NCBI GenBank assembly: GCA_900312665.1 | Contig: ONZQ02000004.1 | Span: 618,047 to 682,046, forward strand | Reading direction: 5' to 3' | Length of the DNA: 64,000 nucleotides | Origin: Cephalotrichum gorgonifer | Lineage: Eukaryota; Ascomycota; Sordariomycetes; Microascales; Microascaceae | Part shown: in pieces, positions 1-11,941 of the stretch | Layout of the letters: each line of letters begins with the position of its first letter | How positions within the stretch are numbered: the stretch's first letter is position 1 | The notes under the pieces: model-generated | The model's input: the letters and a program-made list of their open reading frames with translations, nothing else | What the model was told of the DNA's origin: nothing | Databases searched by the model: none | Position numbers and translations under genes: made by a program

Positions 1-773
1 TGCATAATCCACACCACATGGGCGGGACCTGGGATACCATTGCCGCCCAGCAGTTTGGAACCGCCAGCACACCTACACACCTCACACATGCACACCTGCA
101 CACCCACACGCCCTTACACCCGCACACCCGCCCCGTCAAGGAAGCTACGCCTCCCTACCATGCTCCATGAACCCCCCCCCCCCCCCCTTTTTCTGTTGGT
201 CGGTCTTTCCTGGTCCCTATAGCCCCGTCTAAATTATCCGGAATTCCGATCCTGTGCCAGGAACGTCCTAAGTACTTTCTAGTTCCGCAATCGTGTAAGT
301 ACGTACGAGTAATGCTCGTAGCGCACCTCTGGTACTGGTACTAGGTCGTATCTCTCTTGCCTACCCCGTACTGGTACAGTACCACCACCCCTGCCTGGCC
401 TCTTGGCATGTAAGTGAAGTGAGCAAGGTATCCGCTGCGCCGTCTGTGGATCTTTATCCGAAGAATATCTGTTAAACATCCCCTCGCCCATATCTGCATC
501 CGCTTGGCCTTGCCTTCCTTACAACTAATGTCTCTTCTCGGTCCTCTTCTTTCCCTTTCCCACCAACACAGCCCATCTCTATCCATATCCCCTCATACCC
601 CGTACCCCGTAACGGTACAGCCACATAGGATCGCTGGGTCCGACGAAGATCATCGACGGGAAGTTAACGGCATCAACAACAACAAGGCAAGCCGCTCCGC
701 GAGAGCTTTGACATGCAAGCACACTTCTCATCTTAAACGGAATCTGGCTCGATAGCAGCGCCCGACTCTCCCA
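1..773. other. intergenic, upstream of Zn2Cys6 gene
   Basis: No coding gene is supported here. The stretch holds a C/A-rich simple-sequence tract (about 69-135), a long poly-C run followed by T (about 173-191), and a cluster of GTAC/TACGAGTA-type words around 295-320 and 365-385. It presumably carries the promoter and 5' leader of the gene starting at 774. The few short open frames lack homology-like sequence and overlap one another on both strands. Confidence 0.5.
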
Positions 774-2337
774 ATGGGGGTATTAAACTACTTGGAACCG
801 CACCATCGCTTGGCCGCGCCAGACACTCCTCCGGAACTGGTCAGCCCGACCTCTTCCTCCTACTCGTCTAGACATTCGCCGTCTGTCGAGCACTCCTGGA
901 AGCCCGCCGCGCCCATCTCTCCTCCCATGTCCAACTATGACCGCAGCTCCGTATCAACAATGTCATCCACAGGGAAGGGTAGCGAAGACAGTCAAGTCAG
1001 CAAGGAGAACTCTCGTCCGAACTCTCGGACACAGCTACCGTCTTTGAGCAGCCTCTTCCCTCACCATTCGGCGAGGCCGTTGCATTCGCCCGCGCTCTCG
1101 GATCGCCACGGGTCACTCCCAGCACCTTCACCCCTGGAGCAGCCTTCTCGCGTGGCTTCTGCCCACTCGGACAGGCCTCCTTTCCCCAGTCCATTCTTTG
1201 GTGGATCCTCCCCTCACCACGCTGCCCAGCCACGGAGCACCTACGACCCCAGATATGACTCGGACCGGAACTCTCTCCACTCGTTCCAAAGGCCGCTTTC
1301 ACGGACAGACTCTCCGCCGAATGACCGCCTACGGAACGAGCCGCTCAGGCACGATGGCCTATCCGGATCAAGGTGGCCAAGACCACTTGAGCCTGCGCAG
1401 CAAGAATACTCCCTGCGAGGCAGAGAGGCTCATCCGTTACCGTCATCTCATTCTCAGTCACCACTAAGCTATCCAGGTGCTAGAGACTCAGCCTCAGGGT
1501 TCCATCCCGACTCCAGGTCTTCGCACCTGCCTACGTCAAGTTCAGGTGCTATTACGGCCGCGACACCCATGCAAGAAGGGCTTCCAGTCAAGGACGGGCT
1601 AGGACCGAAGATTTGGACGGGGACTCACTTCCTCCCCCGCTTCGTTTGCGCTGCAGAGGTTCCGGGTGAGGGCATGTGTTACTTCTACGATGACGGCAGC
1701 CATTGTAAGACAGTTATCGATGGGGAGCCGGTAAATGCTCACTGGGGCGTGACGAAGGCGGGAAAGCCGCGGAAGAGGTTAGCGATTGCCTGCGTGACAT
1801 GTCGAGAGAAGAAGATCAAGTGCGATCCGGACTTTCCACGATGCGTTCAGTGCGAGAAGTTTGGACGTGAGTGCAGGTTCAAGAACGCGTGAGTACAACC
1901 CCCCGTCCAAAAACATAAATCATCACCACCATACCCTCACTTCTGCAACTTTGCTTGCTATACGTCATCAGGAGGATCCACTAACACTATCGTAAAGGCC
2001 ACGAGGAGGTCATAACTCGTCACCATCAACGCCGGAGTCGGAAGACGTGCGAAGACTCGCTGGCCCGTCACATTATAATGAAGCACCTAGACCAGTTCGA
2101 CACTCGAGCGCGTCTTTGTCCCCACGGACGGTCTTTCATCCGACCATGCCTGAAGAGCCGAGTCCCCACAAGAGGATACGCGTCGACTATGAGGGCTATT
2201 CTCCCGCTCCCAGCGAGCCCCTGCGACTTCCGCAGCCTCCCGATGTCCACAAGTCGAGCTTAGGTTGGCAACCCCGACCGCTCGAACTTCCTCGCATCCA
2301 CGAAGACGTGCTTAAACGACACTGGCGCCCACAGTAG
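774..2337 (+). CDS. Zn2Cys6 (GAL4-type) zinc-cluster protein
   Basis: Two exons, 774-1888 and 1998-2337 (484 aa), joined over an intron with a GTGAGT donor and a CTAAC branch site 12 nt before its AG. The first 270 residues are Ser/Pro/His-rich and look disordered. A conserved block follows, beginning at residue 280 (IWTGTHFLPRF), and then one zinc cluster at residues 340-367 (CVTC, KIKC, PRC, CVQC, GREC) preceded by a basic stretch (KPRKR). The cluster is C-terminal rather than N-terminal and no fungal_trans regulatory domain is present. I recognise this architecture as a conserved Pezizomycotina zinc-cluster family but cannot give it a gene name. Expected to be nuclear and DNA-binding; targets unknown. 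Confidence 0.85.
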
Positions 2338-3316
2338 TAGGCTATCCGACATTAGCTCATGCTCAATACTCATTTCGCCGCATGTCGCCGTCCGCCGTTC
2401 ACAGTTCGCCGTTCATAGGCCTCGCGAAGCCTATTTAACACAACGCTTACCGACCGCCCCTACTGCAATTCTCAGCACCAGGAGATGGATTGGTCAAATC
2501 TGGGAGGTTGTCTTCTTATCCCTCTTGACAGCGGATTAAGTCTCTCCTTGACTCTTTTTATACTTCATCTTGCTCCAGCTGTCTTTTTCAATCTGTTTCT
2601 TTGTTCTTCTGTTGCCTTTTTTTTCTTATTTTTTTTCTTTTGTAAGTCTATGGCATGTTCCGGCGCAACGGGCTCTGGGAAGGTATTCTGGGTTGGCTAC
2701 AGCGTTTGTCTTAAATCATGTTCATGGGGCGGATCTCGGGGAAGTCGGATATTGGGGTATCTGGGTAACGATGTATCATTGTCTACCGCCGAATCAAGGG
2801 ACAGACGATGAGATGAGATCTCTGAGATAAACGACGGGAAGGTTAATGTTGGCCATGGTGGTGGGTTTTCTTCACAAGTTCCTTTCCCTTTACTTGTCTG
2901 CTTGGGTAGTCATCACATTGGCCACAAGGAGGAGGCCTACGTCTTCTTCCCTGTTGGGGAGATGACCTGTAATAACAGCGTTGTTAACAGTTCATTTCAA
3001 AGCCCACCCAGTAAAGTCTCCTGAATCAAGTAACGGCAGTTCAACAAGCAATGGAGAACAGCATCTGTCGCTTCGCGAAGGATGGTCGATTCCCCTGGAA
3101 GGGGTTGATGGGTATATATCTTTGTTGGACTTCCAGGCTTCGAGCATGAGAAGGTGGGCCTCTATTCTATCTCCCCCCGCCCCCCTCCCCCCCGGCACCC
3201 CTTATTTTTCTCTTTCTTCTGGATTTACTCATCTGCGCTGCTAAATATCTGACTTCCGATTCCCTCGCGCGATAGTACCCGTCTCGAGAGTAGTCAGTTA
3301 GGCGTGAGGGCCCCAA
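2338..3316. other. intergenic between convergent genes
   Basis: This is the shared 3' flank of the zinc-cluster gene and the asparaginase gene. It contains T-rich tracts (about 2610-2640) and a poly-C run near 3173-3191. Small overlapping frames on both strands show no recognisable protein. Confidence 0.5.
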
Positions 3317-4963
3317 TCACTTCGACCCCCCACTCACCCCGTCCACTCGAGCCGCAGCACTGACATTCCTCCACAAGTGGGCGCCCGCCTCCTTCAGCAA
3401 CTGCGCACACTCACCATTCCCCACCTTTTCGGCCAGGAACAGCGGTGTGTTGTCCGCCCAGTTCCTCGAGTGCACGCTCGCCCCTCTGGTAAGGAGGTCC
3501 CTCATGATCTCCGGGTTAGGTCCCATGGCAGCGAGATGGACGGCCGTGTTGCCGGCATAGTCGACCTTCGTGAGCATCGCAACCTCGTCAGCCCTCAATA
3601 TATCACCGAAGGCGCTGAGGTCGCCATTCCGTATGGCATAGCCCAGAGCCGTGAACGCGGCGTCGGCGGGGGTGAGGAGGGATTCCATCGCGCCGAGGGA
3701 GTCCGCTGGGTGCGAGAAGGCGGTCTGGGAGGCGCGCTCTGTTACCTCGCCGCGGAGGGATCGGGACATGTGGGAGGAGATGTCGGCAGTGGAGAGATCC
3801 GGGATGGCGAGGAGGTAGGAGAGCTTCGTGAGGGCGGCCTCGATGGTCATGTCAAGGCCGAAGATGACACCAGCCCGGCCAAGCTCCGTCCCGGGCCCGT
3901 ATACGGGGGATACGAAGCCTGAAGAACACTGTGAAACGTTGACGATCACGGTGCCGCGCTCGATGGCGCCGCGGATCACCTTTGTGAGGCCGCCGTCGAC
4001 GCCGCCAGGGGCGTTCCCCATGCCGAAGGAGGCGATGACGAGGCCGCGGAGGTTGGGAAGGCGGAGGACGGAGTCAACCATCTCGGGCTGGATGCCCGGG
4101 AATATCCAAAGGCAGGCGACGTGGGCAGTGTCAAGGTCGGTAGTGACACGGAACTCAGCTATGCGGCGGGGTCGGTGGACGAGGGGCCAGTTTACCTCAA
4201 CGCCGAGACCCCCGACCTTAGCGAGGGCGTCGCAGTTAGGACTCTCGAAGGCGTCGTAGGCGGACGCGGAGATCTTTGCAGTACGGTTGCCGCGGAGGAG
4301 CTTGTGGTGGAAGAAGAGACAGACCTCGGGGATGACGAAAGTTCCTGCAATGATGAGAGAGCCGAGGAGGTTGCCGACGGCGTCGGACTGGAGTGCGAAG
4401 ATAGGGGTCTGGGACCCCGTGAGGATGACGGGCTTGCCCAGGTCCGACATCATGAAGGAGAGGGCTGAGGCGGTGTAGGAGAGAGAATCGGTCCCGTGGA
4501 GGATGACGAAGCCGTCGAAGAGGGAGTAGTTCTCCTTGACGGTGAGGGCGATCTCCTTCCAGCCCTCGGAGGAGATGGAACTCGAGTCTAGGAGGGGGTT
4601 GAACTCCAGGATCCCATACCGAATGTGGCGGGAGTAGGCGCTCGGCGGGGTTCTGAGACTGTCCAGCGACAGCTCCTTACCGTCCTTGAACGCCTGTATC
4701 TTCACTGTTGGGCGTGTCTCTTGTGAGCATCTTTCTGCTCGGCCCCTGGCGGACTTCATGGCAACTCATGACTTACCAGTGGGATCAGACTTGTCGTTGA
4801 AGCAAGGCCTCGGTGCCATGGCATTCTCGAGGAAACCACCGATAGGCTGGAGGCCATCTGGGGATGGGCGCATACAGATGGTCCCCCCGGTTGCGATAAT
4901 CAGCACGCGGGATTCTGGATGAGCACCCTCCGGGTACTCCATATCGGAGAGAGGTGGGACCAT
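3317..4963 (-). CDS. L-asparaginase, cytosolic type I with ankyrin repeats
   Basis: Hydrolyses L-asparagine to aspartate and ammonia. Two exons (4963-4777 and 4719-3317) around a 57-nt intron give about 529 aa. The N-terminal exon carries the ATGGTI motif (residues 24-29) whose second Thr is the family nucleophile. HGTDSLSYTAS in exon 2 supplies the second catalytic Thr and Asp, and LTGSQ and the GMGNAP region are also typical. The last ~130 residues hold ankyrin-type repeats (DYAGNTAVHLAA; NWADNTPLFLAEKVGN), as in bacterial AnsA-like and eukaryotic cytosolic asparaginases. No signal peptide is seen from the chosen start. The frame is open upstream to an ATG at 5188, but those residues look like leader sequence, so the ATG at 4963 is preferred; one at 4942 is also possible. 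Confidence 0.93.
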
Positions 4964-6867
4964 CTTCCGGGAGTCGGAATCGTGTGTCTCGCGGATAAGC
5001 GGCGAGGTGGGGATGGAGTCCTCAGAGGCGGAGAGAGAAAGTTTAAAAAAAAATTGGGACAATGGAGCACGTCTTCCCTGGGTTGTCTGGGGCTTTGATA
5101 ATTTTCTGTCCGGGTGTAAGTCGAAGCGGGGGATAAGGAATCCAGATAGCAAAAAGTTCACCGAGAGGTTAAGATTTTGACTTATCACTTTGGTCCCTGG
5201 GACAGCATAGATGAGTTGCAGTTGAAAAGAATTACGAGTACAGCATACATATATATTAGTAGTCTTGTACGGAGTAGATGGCGAATATTTACAACTAGGG
5301 GCAGGTACGAAGTCGCCCCGTCAGGAACTTTTTAGTCATAAATACGAGATCGTCGGCCATGGTGGCGGCGACACCGGCGGTGGAGAGGGTAACGGCACCG
5401 GAATAATACGGACTAGACAGGTTTCTATTACCCCCAGATATTGAGGGCCACCCGAGTTGGGATTATATGGTTGGATCAAATGGCAAATGGGGGACCGAGA
5501 TTGGAAGGTGGTTAAACAGATGTTTTCGACACCAAAATATCTAGCTCGCGTCCATCCCGATGGTAAACCTAGGATGGATATATCTAGTCCTGAAATATAT
5601 TGAGAAAAGAGACTTAATTACCTACACAAGAGTTTTGGTTATTTGACAACTGGGTAGGTGGAATTTCGTACTCAGCCACATCGAATTGAGTTGGTGGATA
5701 ATAGTACTCGGTAATATGTGTTGATATCTATGGCTGGCTGACTGCCTGCCCCCCTTCCGGGTTTACCTGGGCCTGTGTCTGTGTGTTTGTCGCCTTGGCT
5801 TCTTGGGTTATGAGTGTTCGTGCTCGTACAGCCGCGTCCGCTCGCTCGCTCGAGATAAACAATATCTGTCCACGACATCCGACGTCCTCGCAACCCTTGT
5901 CAAAGTTCTACGCCGCCACCGTCCAATGATTTCGCCCGCAATCTCGAACCAAAACCGTAACGGGTGTCTGGCCGAGAGAAAAAGCTGAGGACAGAGAGGA
6001 CAATCAAGGGCGTGCAGTAGAGAGTACTAAGGTTTAGTTGGGGCCCAAAATCGACATATCGGTCGCGATTCTTCGTTCCGACTTCGGATCCGGGCTCGAT
6101 CTCGCACCGCGATGCAAAGGGTTGGCCTTCGCCCGCGCTTGAAAGGCAGGCGATCTCTGGTGGATTTGATGATCGGAGCCAATAACGGACAGGTCGATGG
6201 CGGGAACCCGGCACATTCCTGGACCCAGACGCAGGAGCAGACGCAGGAGCAGACAGCACCAGCGCCTGCCGCAGCTGCAGGATCTGAACTACCGCCGCCT
6301 GCCTCAGAGGAAGGAGTGCTCCTCCCTGTCGATGATGTTTTTGGGGAAGGAGCGCCCGTGGGGATCGTTGGTGCTCCCTGTACAAGTGCAGCCACACTTC
6401 CTAATGTTGATCCTTCTTCAACTATTAAACTTCTGGTCGAACCTTCCTTTAGGGCTGTTGAAGAGCAGCACATGACTACCGTCCATGAGACAACGATACA
6501 AGCTTTAACGTTAACACGTTCTGTGAATCGTCAACACAGTGATAGCGATAGCGATTGCGCTAGTGGTGAAACAACCCAGGTACTGCCGAGCCACTACGTC
6601 AAGGTGGTACAACCACAGAGGTCACGGCCCACCACACCCAGTCCCGTGGCTGATGTCGAATCACGCCAAGACAAAGACCAGGAAGCTCCAACTTCTGGCC
6701 CTCGCAACCAAGCTTCCATCCAAACGTCTCCATCACCACCCACCGAGACCTCGCAACAATCGAGTCCTGGACACCTCATATCTTGCGCCCGCCTTACTGC
6801 GACCCCCCCATCTAATAATATCCTCCCCGAAACTCGACGAGTCCCGAATACCCCCCCTCGGTCCAAA
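4964..6867. other. intergenic between asparaginase and VMA1
   Basis: This is the divergent promoter region of asparaginase (-) and VMA1 (+). The left half is comparatively AT-rich. The right half contains a 320-codon open frame (6112-7074) that runs out of frame through the first two VMA1 exons. It is Ser/Thr/Pro-rich with a short QEQT repeat. I do not support it as a gene. Confidence 0.5.
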
Positions 6868-9267
6868 ATGGCACCTGTACGTTGTCCCCGACCGAGCACC
6901 CCTCCTCGCCCGGTTTTATCGCTCGGCTGCTCGAAGCCATCGCAGCACTGGTCTTCCCCCGCCCATCTTGCCATACACAGCCTCCTCGGCTCTCTCTCCA
7001 GCCACCAGATATCTAACGGACATGTAGAAGTCGAGTGCGGGCCAGTCCCAGGAGCCCGAGTTCCCGCCTGGTAAGATAGTATCAAGAAACATCCTCGCGC
7101 AACTGCGTTGATAGAGTTCGGAAGTGGCTGACATTATTCTCAAGGTAAAATCTTTGGCGTCTCGGGGTAAGTAGTGAACCGATCGCGCTCCCTCTCGTCT
7201 CCTCGCGGAGCTCCCACTCTCAACCGCATATACTCACCCACCCACCCACAATACAGACCCGTTGTTATAATCGACAACCTACGTGGTGTCCAGATGTACG
7301 AGGTGGTACGTTGCTCACCTCACGCCGCCCCGAAGTCTATATCGGATTCCTAACCTCTGCTATTCGCCCTATACAGGTAAAAGTCGGCCACGAAAAGCTT
7401 ACTGCAGAGGTTATCCGTATCACGGGAGATCAAGCTACCGTTCAGGTATACGAGGAGACCTGTGAGTCGTACTGTCCTGCGCAATGCTACCTTGTTATGT
7501 ATCTCTACTTCCAGTGCTAATGTCGTCGAATAGCTGGCATCTGCGTCGGTGATCCCGTTTACCGTACCGGAAAGCCCCTCTCCGTCGAACTCGGACCCGG
7601 CCTCCTCAACAACATTTATGACGGTATCCAGCGACCCCTCGAGAAGATCGCCGCCAAGACGAACAGTATCTATATCCCCCGCGGCATTTCCGTGGACCCT
7701 CTCGACCGTGAAAAGAAATGGGACTTCAAGCCAACCATGAAGGTGGGCGACCACATCGCGAGCGGCTACGTATGGGGTACTGTGCTTGAAAACTCCTTCC
7801 TGAAAACCCACAAGATCATGTTCCCGCCTCGCAAGACGGGTGGTGTGATAACGAAGATCGCCCCCGAGGGCCAATACACGGTGGATGAGCCTCTCCTTAG
7901 CGTCAAGTTCCAGGATACGGTCCAGGACTACCCCATGATGCAGACCTGGCCTGTGCGTGCCGCCCGCCAGGTGACGGATAAGGTCGACGCGAACGAACCC
8001 TTCGTGGTCGGCCAGCGTGTTCTCGATGGACTGTTCCCCGCCGTGCAGGGAGGTACCATCGCGATTCCCGGTGCCTTCGGCTGCGGGAAGACTGTCATTA
8101 GTCAGTCTGTGTCCAAGTTCTCCAACAGCGACATCATCGTCTACGTCGGATGCGGCGAGCGAGGTAACGAGATGGCTGAAGTCTTGAAGGACTTCCCCGA
8201 ACTTACGATCGATGTTGATGGCAGGAAGGAGCCCATCATGAAGCGTACCTGCCTGGTAGCCAACACTTCCAACATGCCCGTCGCCGCCAGAGAAGCCTCC
8301 ATCTACACGGGTATCACCATAGCCGAGTACTTCCGCGACCAGGGTCTCCACGTCGCCCTGATGGCCGACTCGTCATCCCGATGGGCTGAGGCTCTCCGTG
8401 AGATTTCCGGACGTCTCGGTGAGATGCCGGCTGACCAGGGTTTCCCCGCCTACCTAGGTGCCAAGCTGGCGAGCTTTTACGAACGAGCCGGTAGAGTCGT
8501 TACCCTAGGTTCGCCCGAGCGAATGGGCAGTGTCACCATTGTGGCGGCCGTCAGCCCCCCCGGTGGTGACTTCTCGGACCCGGTCACAATGTCAACACTT
8601 AACACGGTGCAGGTCTTCTGGGGTCTGGACAAGAAGCTGGCACAGAGGAAGCACTTCCCGTCTATCAACACGGAACTTTCGTACTCCCAGTACACCTCGG
8701 TCCTGGACAAGTGGTATGAGCAGCAGGGTCTCGAGCTAGCCCGGCTCCGCACGACTATCGGGCAACTGATCACGAGATCGTCCGAGCTGGACCAGGTGGT
8801 GCAGCTTGTGGGCAGGTCGGGTCTCGGCGACGAGGACAAGCTCATTCTTGATATTACGCGTATTATCAAGGAGGACTTCCTGCAGCAGAACGGATACTCT
8901 GACTACGACCAGTTCTGCCCGCTCTGGAAGACGGAGTGGATGATGAAGCTCATGACGGGCTTCTACGACGAGGCGGTAAAGGCCATCGGTCAGGGCCAGT
9001 CGTGGCCCGATATCTCAGCTGCCACGAAGGATCTCCAGCACAAGCTTCGGCAGCTGAAGTTCGAGCTACCGAGTGAGGGCGAGGATGTAATCTCCAAGAA
9101 GGTAGGGCGATAAATCAATTTTATCCTACCCCCCCCCCCCCTTTTTTTTCTTCGCCTGGGGACACCCTCATTTGTGCCTCAATATGACTACACCTGCTAA
9201 CCCTCTGTAGTATGCCGACATTTACCAGGAGATGACCAACAAGTTTGCCGACGTTCTGGACCAGTAG
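6868..9267 (+). CDS. VMA1: V-type H+-ATPase catalytic subunit A
   Basis: Catalytic A subunit of the V1 sector, which hydrolyses ATP to drive proton pumping into the vacuole. Seven exons fit: 6868-6876, 7028-7070, 7145-7166, 7257-7305, 7377-7461, 7534-9101 and 9211-9267, totalling 610 aa, the usual family length. The first coding exon is only nine bases (Met-Ala-Pro). The next give GKIFGVSGPVV and VKVGHEKLTAEVIRITGDQ, diagnostic of the N-terminal barrel. The large exon contains the P-loop GAFGCGKT, the GERGNEM segment, SSSRWAEALREISGRLGEMP and SPPGGDFSDPVT. The last exon supplies YADIYQEMTNKFADVLDQ. The P-loop is continuous, so there is no VDE-type intein. The final intron begins with a long poly-C/poly-T tract. 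Confidence 0.96.
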
Positions 9268-9777
9268 AGGAGGGGGTTTATCATCGGGGCAGGTTTTGTG
9301 ACGAGCCTTTTTTTACCGGCCATGTTAGTGGGTTGCCCGAATCAGTTTGTATTGCAGCATTCATAGGTGCGAAGGGAGGAATGTGATGCTGCCTTGAGCG
9401 CTAGGATATCATTTCTTTTTTTTGGAGCTTGTGTACTGCAGACCGAGGATAGGGCGGGCTTGCTAGCGTATGGAATGACTGCTATCAAGCTCGGGTGGTG
9501 TAAGGAGGGAGATAGACAATGTTATCCACGGAGACGGTCAACGGCTTTGGTTATCCACGGAAGTGACGGCCAGCGACTTTGGTTACCCGAGAAGACAGAC
9601 GGACAGCGATTCAGCTTTTCAAGAAGAGAGACAGCGATTTTGGTTATCCTATATCCCGAGCACAACTTCTAGCTCCAGAATAAAAATTGGCTGTTCATCC
9701 AAGATCCGTATCCCTCTTCACTACCAACCACCCTCCTCCATCTCTCTCTTACGGACCGAGAAGCGCTAATGATGCCT
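9268..9777. other. intergenic with imperfect tandem repeat
   Basis: This is the shared 3' flank of VMA1 and the phosphodiesterase gene. About 9519-9650 holds degenerate tandem copies of a roughly 30-35 base unit built on TTATCCACGG followed by an ACGG/AGCG...CTTTGG or ATTTTGG core. No gene is supported. Confidence 0.5.
9519..9650. repeat. degenerate minisatellite
   Basis: Three to four imperfect copies of a ~30-35 base unit are visible. Shared words are GTTATCCACGG, GACAGCGA and CTTTGGTTA. The copies diverge in length. It lies between two convergent genes and is not coding. Confidence 0.55.
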
Positions 9778-11941
9778 CTAGATTAGGAGTCTCTTGTTCT
9801 CCTCGACCCTCGCACTCACAAGCTCCACGGCCTTCTTCTCGACAGCGAGCGAACCCACCGCACCGCGCAGCACCGAGACGCCGCAGTCATCCCCATGGCC
9901 CCTAGACTCCAGGCTCCTCTTCTTGAAATGGATGCCAGGTTTCGGCTCGTAGCAGTTATCCTCGGCCCTCCCGCCACGTAGCTTGCAAATCTCCTGCTCT
10001 CGACAAGCATCGTCGCAGGCGATGTCCTCCCAGCCCCGCGACTTCCGGGAGAGGTAGGCGTCCAGGAGGTCGGGGGATGAGGCGAAGGCCTCGGTGACGT
10101 TGTGCCAGAAGGCGGGGGAGAGCTCTTCGCCGGCAGGGTGGTCGGGCCCGTAGACTTCCCTGGCGGAGTAGAACTTCGTCCAGGTGGGGGTAGTCTGGAA
10201 GTTGGGGTCGGCCATGTCGGCGATCCAGGTCTCGGCGTCCAGGATGGCAAAGGTCTCCGGGTCGACGACGTAAACCCTAAAGGAGGGATGGCCGCTCGTG
10301 GGCGTGAGGCTCGGGGCGACGTACTGCACGGCGACAGCGGTGTCGGCGGTCTGGGCGTCGTAGGACGAGTAGCTGACGTGGAACTCGTCGAGGTGGGTGT
10401 GGCCGAAGAACATGGCAGCGATGGTGTCGGAGTACCGGTTGACGACCTGGTCGAAGTAGTTGCTCTGGTCGTGGAAGGCGTCGTTGTCGCCGGGGGGCAT
10501 GTGGCCGATGATGTACGCCCTCTCGCCGGCCTTCTCGGCGGCGTCGAGCTCGGACGCGAGCCAGGCGATCTGGCCGTCCGGGTCGAGGGTCATGACGCGG
10601 CGGTAGAGGTAGTAGTTCTGCACGTAAAAGGTGTTCGTGTTCATGCTAATGACGCGCAGGTTACCGCCGGGGTATTTGACAGAGTAGGAGCCGCGGCTGG
10701 AGGTGGAGGACGCGGCGGCGTCGCCGATCCAGTGGGACCAGCTCGTAGAGAGGAGGTTGTAGACCCAGCTGGTCGGGGCCTCGGCCGTGGGCGGGAAGGC
10801 GTTCGTCGGGTGGGCCTCGTGGTTGCCGGCCGTGCCGTAGACGAGCGGGAAGGAGGCAGCCATGCGGCTGTAGGCGTCGGTGACTGGCGGCGGGGGTTCC
10901 GGCGTGTTAGTAGTTGGCGCTTGATCGATACGGAGAAGCTACATGAGATGGGGGGGGAGAGGGACGGGGGAGGTGGGCATGGTGGACATACTAGAGAATG
11001 TGTTGTACTCGACGGAGGTGTTCCAGACGGTGTGGTCGACGATGTCGCCAGTGCAAATGACAAAGGCCGCGTCCGGGGCGACCTCGTTAATGGCGGCGTA
11101 CATGCTCTCCTCGAGGCTCACGGGCGTATCACAGTTGTGGTCGCCGTTGGGGCCGGCGGGGGAGGTGCTCACGCCCGGCTCGTCGTCCTCGGTGTAGGGC
11201 CTGCAGCATATGGGCTTCGTGCAGTTCGCGGTCGAGCCGGGGGTGTAAAGGTGGTCGACGTGCACGTCGGAGTAGTGGACGATGCGGATCGGGTCCTTGC
11301 CGCTCGCCGCGGGCCGCGACGAGCCGCCCTCGATGGCCTTCTTCTCCGTGGGGAAGGGGACCTGGTAGGGCGTCACCTTCGGGTAGGGGCAGACGCCGAG
11401 GAAGTTGATGCAGAAGAGCTTGGAGGTCTGGCTGGGGACCTTCATGTTCCGGATGGCGTCTGCGATGATGGGACCCTCGAGCTCTATGGCGCCTTGGCAG
11501 ACATCCTCGTCAACGCTCTAGCAAGGAGGGAACGTCAGTTTTTTGTGAGTCTTGATGCGGATCCAAGCTCTTTGGGTGAGGGATCAAAAACGGGGGGTTT
11601 ACATTTGTGAGCTTGCAGACTGATTGGAGGACATCTACAAAGGCGTTATCGCCTAAGAGCGCGAGGCCCTTGAGCAGGACAACGAGGGTCTGGCGGCTGT
11701 TAGTCAATGTTGCTCGTGTAAGTGGACTTAAGTCCAGGGGGTGGGTAGTTGGCCATGGTGAGGGGCATCGTACTTCGCAGCCGGCGCATGAGAGACCGTC
11801 CTTGATCTCGTCCCAGACATCTTCCGCGAGACCCCTGCCGAGGAGTTCGGCCTCGTCGCGCGAGAGGAGCTGAGACGCGGGAGCCGTGGCAAACGCCCTG
11901 CCAAGCCCAAAGGCGAGGGCCGCGACGCGAGTGAGATGCAT
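9778..11941 (-). CDS. secreted acid sphingomyelinase-type phosphodiesterase
   Basis: Predicted sphingomyelin phosphodiesterase, cleaving sphingomyelin-like phosphodiesters in the vacuole or outside the cell. Four exons (11941-11774, 11689-11603, 11517-10992, 10883-9778) give 628 aa. A signal peptide (MHLTRVAALAFGLGRAFATA) is followed by a short saposin-B-like segment whose Cys residues come from exons 1-3 (GLSCAGCE, QSVCKLTN, VCQGAI). The calcineurin-like metallophosphatase core then shows all metal ligands in order: SDVHVDH, CTGDIVDH, GTAGNHEA, GHMPPGD and FFGHTHLDEF. Several Asn-X-Ser/Thr sites and Cys pairs fit secretion. The C-terminal ~100 residues contain a further Cys-rich segment (IACDDACREQEICKL). 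Human acid sphingomyelinase has the same order of domains. The true substrate is not shown by sequence. Confidence 0.92.

Noticed and set aside
10102..11610. 502-codon plus-strand frame antisense to the sphingomyelinase gene
   Set aside because: Val/Gly/Asp-rich shadow of a GC-rich gene. The minus strand has a signal peptide and complete metal-ligand motifs with a consistent intron set.
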